Part shown: positions 15,811 through 18,039 of the stretch, in pieces
Layout: the number at the start of each line of letters is the position of its first letter
Numbering within the stretch: position 1 is the first letter of the stretch
Assembly (NCBI GenBank): GCA_024276815.1
Contig: JAJRWM010000204.1
Coordinates: forward strand, 1 to 18,039
Length of the DNA stretch: 18,039 nucleotides
Reading direction: 5' to 3'
Origin: a bacterium
GTDB taxonomy: Bacteria > JACRDZ01 > JAJRWM01
Notes under the pieces: generated by a model
The model's input: only the letters and a program-made list of their open reading frames with translations
Databases searched by the model: none
Told to the model about the DNA's origin: nothing
Made by a program: the position numbers and the translations under genes

Positions 15811-17427
15811 TCAATATAATTTCTTTAACCGCTCCCTGATGTCTTTGTTGGCCAGGTAGTCGTCGAAAGTTGTGTCCGGGCGGTCGATAAAGCCTTTCGG
15901 GGTAATCTCAACAATACGGTTAGCCACCGTATGTAGCAGTCGATGGTCATGCGAGGAAAAAAGAAGGGTTCCTTTAAACTTTTCCAAGCCTTTATTTAAA
16001 GACTCGATTGATTCCAGATCCAGATGATTGGTTGGTTCATCCATCACCAGCACGTTGGGTAGAGTTACCATCATGCGGGCGAACATGCAGCGAACCTTTT
16101 CGCCGCCGGACAAAACCTTGACCTTTTTTGAGGATTCCTCGCCGGAAAAAAGCATACGACCCAAAAATCCCCGGATAAAGCTTTCATCGTTGTTGTCCGT
16201 GTATTGGCGCAACCAGTCAACAATGCTAAGTTCCACGTTATTAAAATACTTGGTGTTATCTTTAGGGTAATAGGCCTGTTTTACTGAAGCTCCCCATTTA
16301 AAGTGACCGCTGTCCGGCTTGGTTTCGCCGGCCAACACCTGAAACAAGGTTGTTTTTACCAGGTCGCCAGGACCGACAAAAGCGATTTTGTCGCCCTTGT
16401 TAACCCGAAAAGAAAAGTTCTTAAACATCAACTGGTTATCATGTGATTTGGCTAAGTTTTCGATCTCTAAAATGTTGTTGCCCGCTTCACGTTCCTGGTC
16501 AAAGTTAATATAGGGATATTTCCTGGAAGAAGGGCCGATATCTTCAATAGTAATCTTTTCCAGGATTTTCTTGCGGCTGGTCGCCTGTTTGGACTTGGAC
16601 GCGTTGGCGCTGAATCTCGCGATGAACTCCTGCATCTCTTTTCGTTTCGCTTCAATCTTTTTATTGGACTCGCTACGTTGCTTTAACGCCAGTTGACTCG
16701 ACTCAAACCAGAAATCATAATTGCCGGGGTACAGTTTGATTTTGCCGTAATCAATGTCGGCGATGTGAGTGCAGACCTTGTTTAAAAAATGACGATCATG
16801 CGAAACCACAATCGCGGTATTCTCAAAATCGCATAAAAACTCCTCCAGCCACATACTGGTTTCGACAGTAAGATGATTGGTAGGCTCATCCAGCAGCAAG
16901 ACATCCGGATTGCCAAATAACGCCTGAGCCAGAAGAACGCGCACTTTTTCCCCGGCCTCAAGTTGCTTCATCGGTTTTTCGTGGAATTCCTTGGGGATAT
17001 CCAACTCACACAGAAGCTTGCTCGCGTCGGATTCAGCCGACCAACCGTCCAGTTCGCCAAACTCAATCTCAAGTTCCGAAGCGCGAAAGCCGTCCGCGTC
17101 GGAAAAATCTTCTTTCGCGTAAATCGCGTCTTTTTCTGTCATAATGTCATAAAGCCTTTTATGGCCCATAATAACAGTGGTTAAAACGGGGTATTCGTCG
17201 TAGGCGAACTGATCCTGCTTCAAATATGAAACCCGTTTACCTTTCGGCAACACGATGTCGCCGGCGGTAGAATCGATATCGCCGGAAAGAATCTTTAAAA
17301 AAGTGGATTTGCCTGAACCATTGGCCCCGATAAGTCCATAGCAGTTGCCCGGCGTAAAAATAATGCTTACATCTGAAAATAGTTTACGCTGGCCGTAATG
17401 CAGCGATATCTTGTTTGCTGAGATCAT
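15811..17427 (-). CDS. ABC-F family ATPase, YbiT type
   Basis: ABC-F proteins have two ATPase domains and no membrane part; they act on ribosomes as translation factors or in antibiotic protection. The 538-residue length, domain order and many stretches (CYGLIGANGSGKSTFLKIL, QDQFAYDEY, VIMGHKRLYDI, RFSANASKSKQATSR, LSGGEKVRCMFARMM, MDEPTNHLDLESIESLN) fit the YbiT branch. Domain 1 has Walker A GANGSGKS (34-41) and Walker B VLLLDEP, with a non-standard signature LEAGE that is also unusual in E. coli YbiT, so it is not a lesion. NHLT replaces NHLD at 184-187. In domain 2 Walker A reads GPGDLVKT (352-359) instead of GxxGxGKT, losing two conserved glycines, while the signature LSGGE and Walker B are intact. 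An AAAGG ribosome-binding site precedes the ATG. It is transcribed toward the kinase genes with a 285-base gap. Confidence 0.93.
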   Translation of the reverse strand: MISANKISLHYGQRKLFSDVSIIFTPGNCYGLIGANGSGKSTFLKILSGDIDSTAGDIVLPKGKRVSYLKQDQFAYDEYPVLTTVIMGHKRLYDIMTEKDAIYAKEDFSDADGFRASELEIEFGELDGWSAESDASKLLCELDIPKEFHEKPMKQLEAGEKVRVLLAQALFGNPDVLLLDEPTNHLTVETSMWLEEFLCDFENTAIVVSHDRHFLNKVCTHIADIDYGKIKLYPGNYDFWFESSQLALKQRSESNKKIEAKRKEMQEFIARFSANASKSKQATSRKKILEKITIEDIGPSSRKYPYINFDQEREAGNNILEIENLAKSHDNQLMFKNFSFRVNKGDKIAFVGPGDLVKTTLFQVLAGETKPDSGHFKWGASVKQAYYPKDNTKYFNNVELSIVDWLRQYTDNNDESFIRGFLGRMLFSGEESSKKVKVLSGGEKVRCMFARMMVTLPNVLVMDEPTNHLDLESIESLNKGLEKFKGTLLFSSHDHRLLHTVANRIVEITPKGFIDRPDTTFDDYLANKDIRERLKKLY

Positions 17428-17529
17428 AGATTAATGCCTTTCCATGTAAATGCCCGCCGTCACCAAGGCGTATTTCAAGCTCATACAAGGTTTTTGCCGA
17501 AAGGCCAGTTTATATTTTGGGAAGGGGGC

Positions 17530-17568
17530 GTGGGGGAACTCTTTTTGGCGTAAAAAGAGTTCCCCCAC
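17530..17568. repeat. Perfect 17-bp inverted repeat (hairpin)
   Basis: GTGGGGGAACTCTTTTT at 17530-17546 is the exact reverse complement of 17552-17568, with the five-base loop GGCGT. It lies about 100 bases upstream of the ABC-F start. No T-run follows on either strand, so it is not a typical rho-independent terminator. The outer ten bases GTGGGGGAAC recur, as GTTCCCCCAC, inside the right end of the nearby MITE-like element. Confidence 0.85.
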
Positions 17569-17652
17569 ATCACCTTGCCTAAGGTTTTATTTTGCTTTAG
17601 GGACAAAGGAGGAGTCTATACTGTTTTCATATGTTTGTAAAGAATAAAACTT

Positions 17653-17790
17653 GTTTTCCCGTAACCCGTCAGTCTTCCGGGGAAAAGACCTTCTTTGTCA
17701 TTCCTGTGCCAACGGGAATCCACTAGATTCCTGCATACGCTGGCATGACATTACTGGTTCCCCCACTTCACTGACGGGTTACGTTTTCCC
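17653..17790. mobile_element. MITE-like element with 13-bp TIRs and 8-bp target duplication
   Basis: GTAACCCGTCAGT (17661-17673) and ACTGACGGGTTAC (17770-17782) are perfect 13-bp terminal inverted repeats bounding a 122-bp element. GTTTTCCC occurs directly on both sides (17653-17660 and 17783-17790), as expected for an 8-bp target site duplication. Inside, at 17696-17750, is an imperfect palindrome beginning TGTCATTCC and ending GGCATGACA, similar to the GTCATTCC-type dispersed palindromic repeats of many environmental bacteria. It encodes no transposase, so it would be mobilised in trans. Confidence 0.75.
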
Positions 17791-17839
17791 AGGGCAATCG
17801 CAAACTCCAATTAGGACATCAAAAATCAGAAAGCGAAAA

Positions 17840-17851
17840 CCCGCGCGCGGG
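17840..17851 (-). terminator. Possible weak terminator of the last minus-strand gene
   Basis: CCCGCGCGCGGG is a perfect 12-base palindrome followed by GTTTTCG on the minus strand, about 54 bases after the stop of the partial gene at the window end. The stem is short and the T-run has only four bases. Confidence 0.25.
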
Positions 17852-17904
17852 GCGGTCTTTGCCGGTTGCCCTGTCTCGCAAAGGGCCGGAATTTAAAAAC
17901 AGGC

Positions 17905-18039
17905 TTATTTCCTCCGCGTGTTTCTCTGGTAAATGATCAGCGACTTGTACACATCCTGATTTTTGTGGAGCCTTTTGTCGATGATCATTTTCTTGACAAA
18001 ATTTTTGGGAATGTAGCCTCGGTAGGCTGAAGAAACAAT
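17905..18039 (-). CDS. 3' end of an unrecognised protein
   Basis: The minus strand has an open frame from the window edge to TAA at 17905-17907, giving 44 residues that begin IVSSAYRGYIPKNFVKK and end IIYQRNTRRK. It is rich in Lys, Arg and Tyr, which is reasonable for a soluble protein's C-terminus. The full-length open frame and the gene-free sequence after it suggest a real gene whose start lies beyond the window. I do not recognise the family. Confidence 0.55.
   Translation of the reverse strand: MVSSAYRGYIPKNFVKKMIIDKRLHKNQDVYKSLIIYQRNTRRK

Larger units (their letters stand above)
17428..17904. other. Gene-free region with hairpin and MITE
   Basis: No frame here has protein-like content. 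The region holds the 5' leader of the ABC-F gene on the minus strand (AAAGG before the ATG), a perfect 17-bp hairpin, a MITE-like element and a GC-rich palindrome, each listed separately. Confidence 0.7.

Noticed and set aside
15946-16960. Signature LEAGE in ABC-F domain 1 as a lesion
   Set aside because: The YbiT branch as I recall it (E. coli YbiT) also has a non-standard first signature, so this is expected.
17530-17568. Hairpin as a rho-independent terminator
   Set aside because: No T-run follows the stem on either strand, and on the minus strand it lies upstream of a gene start.
17631-17726. Short plus-strand frame with AAAGGAGGAG upstream
   Set aside because: It encodes only 31 residues, and most of it runs into the MITE-like element; the purine-rich stretch is probably chance.
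1-18039. CRISPR array, prophage, toxin-antitoxin or defence genes
   Set aside because: I found no regularly spaced repeats and no frame with matching motifs; the only mobile-type signal is the small element near 17.7 kb.

Overview
The window comes from a diderm (Gram-negative-type) bacterium of moderate GC. The envelope genes show this: a LolB-like lipoprotein with a lipobox, LolCDE-type permeases and ATPase, and a LolA-like carrier. The order ispE - spoVG - tRNA-Gln - glmU - prs - rplY - pth is the one known from Firmicutes, and I recall related orders in Desulfobacterota-like (deltaproteobacterial) lineages. My best guess is a Desulfobacterota-like or candidate-phylum diderm, with low confidence. 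No taxonomic marker here settles it.

Layout. Positions 1-3662 (+): a TPR protein cut by the window start and carrying a one-base frameshift, a LolB-like lipoprotein, ispE, and a SpoVG with an inserted four-cysteine zinc ribbon. Positions 3671-4035: an imperfect tandem duplication of about 180 bp holding two nearly identical tRNA-Gln(UUG) genes. Copy 1 is followed by a badly decayed copy of the glmU 5' end, and copy 2 runs into the main glmU gene. Positions 3959-7418 (+): glmU (in-frame TAG, ruined 3' end), prs (apparent ATT start), rplY (TTG start), and pth (TTG start, in-frame TAA). Positions 7475-11509 (+): a LolCDE-like operon of ATPase (in-frame TAA), permease 1 (in-frame TAA), permease 2 and a LolA-like protein, with the last three genes overlapping. 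Positions 11517-12668 (+): a YihX-like HAD phosphatase and a small VIT/CCC1-like membrane protein. Positions 17427-12704 (-): a YbiT-type ABC-F ATPase followed by two receiver-histidine kinase proteins. Positions 17428-17904 hold no gene but contain a perfect 17-bp hairpin and a 122-bp MITE-like element with 13-bp terminal inverted repeats and an 8-bp target duplication. The last 135 bases are the 3' end of another minus-strand gene.

The first half combines precursor supply (IspE for isoprenoids, GlmU for UDP-GlcNAc, Prs for PRPP), translation (L25, Pth, tRNA-Gln) and outer-membrane lipoprotein handling. The most striking feature is that five conserved genes in the first 9.5 kb each carry a single frame-breaking lesion while the frame stays coding afterwards, and prs lacks a standard start codon. 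This is either real recent gene decay or consensus error in the assembly, and the sequence alone cannot decide. The decayed glmU fragment between the two tRNAs cannot be explained by read error.
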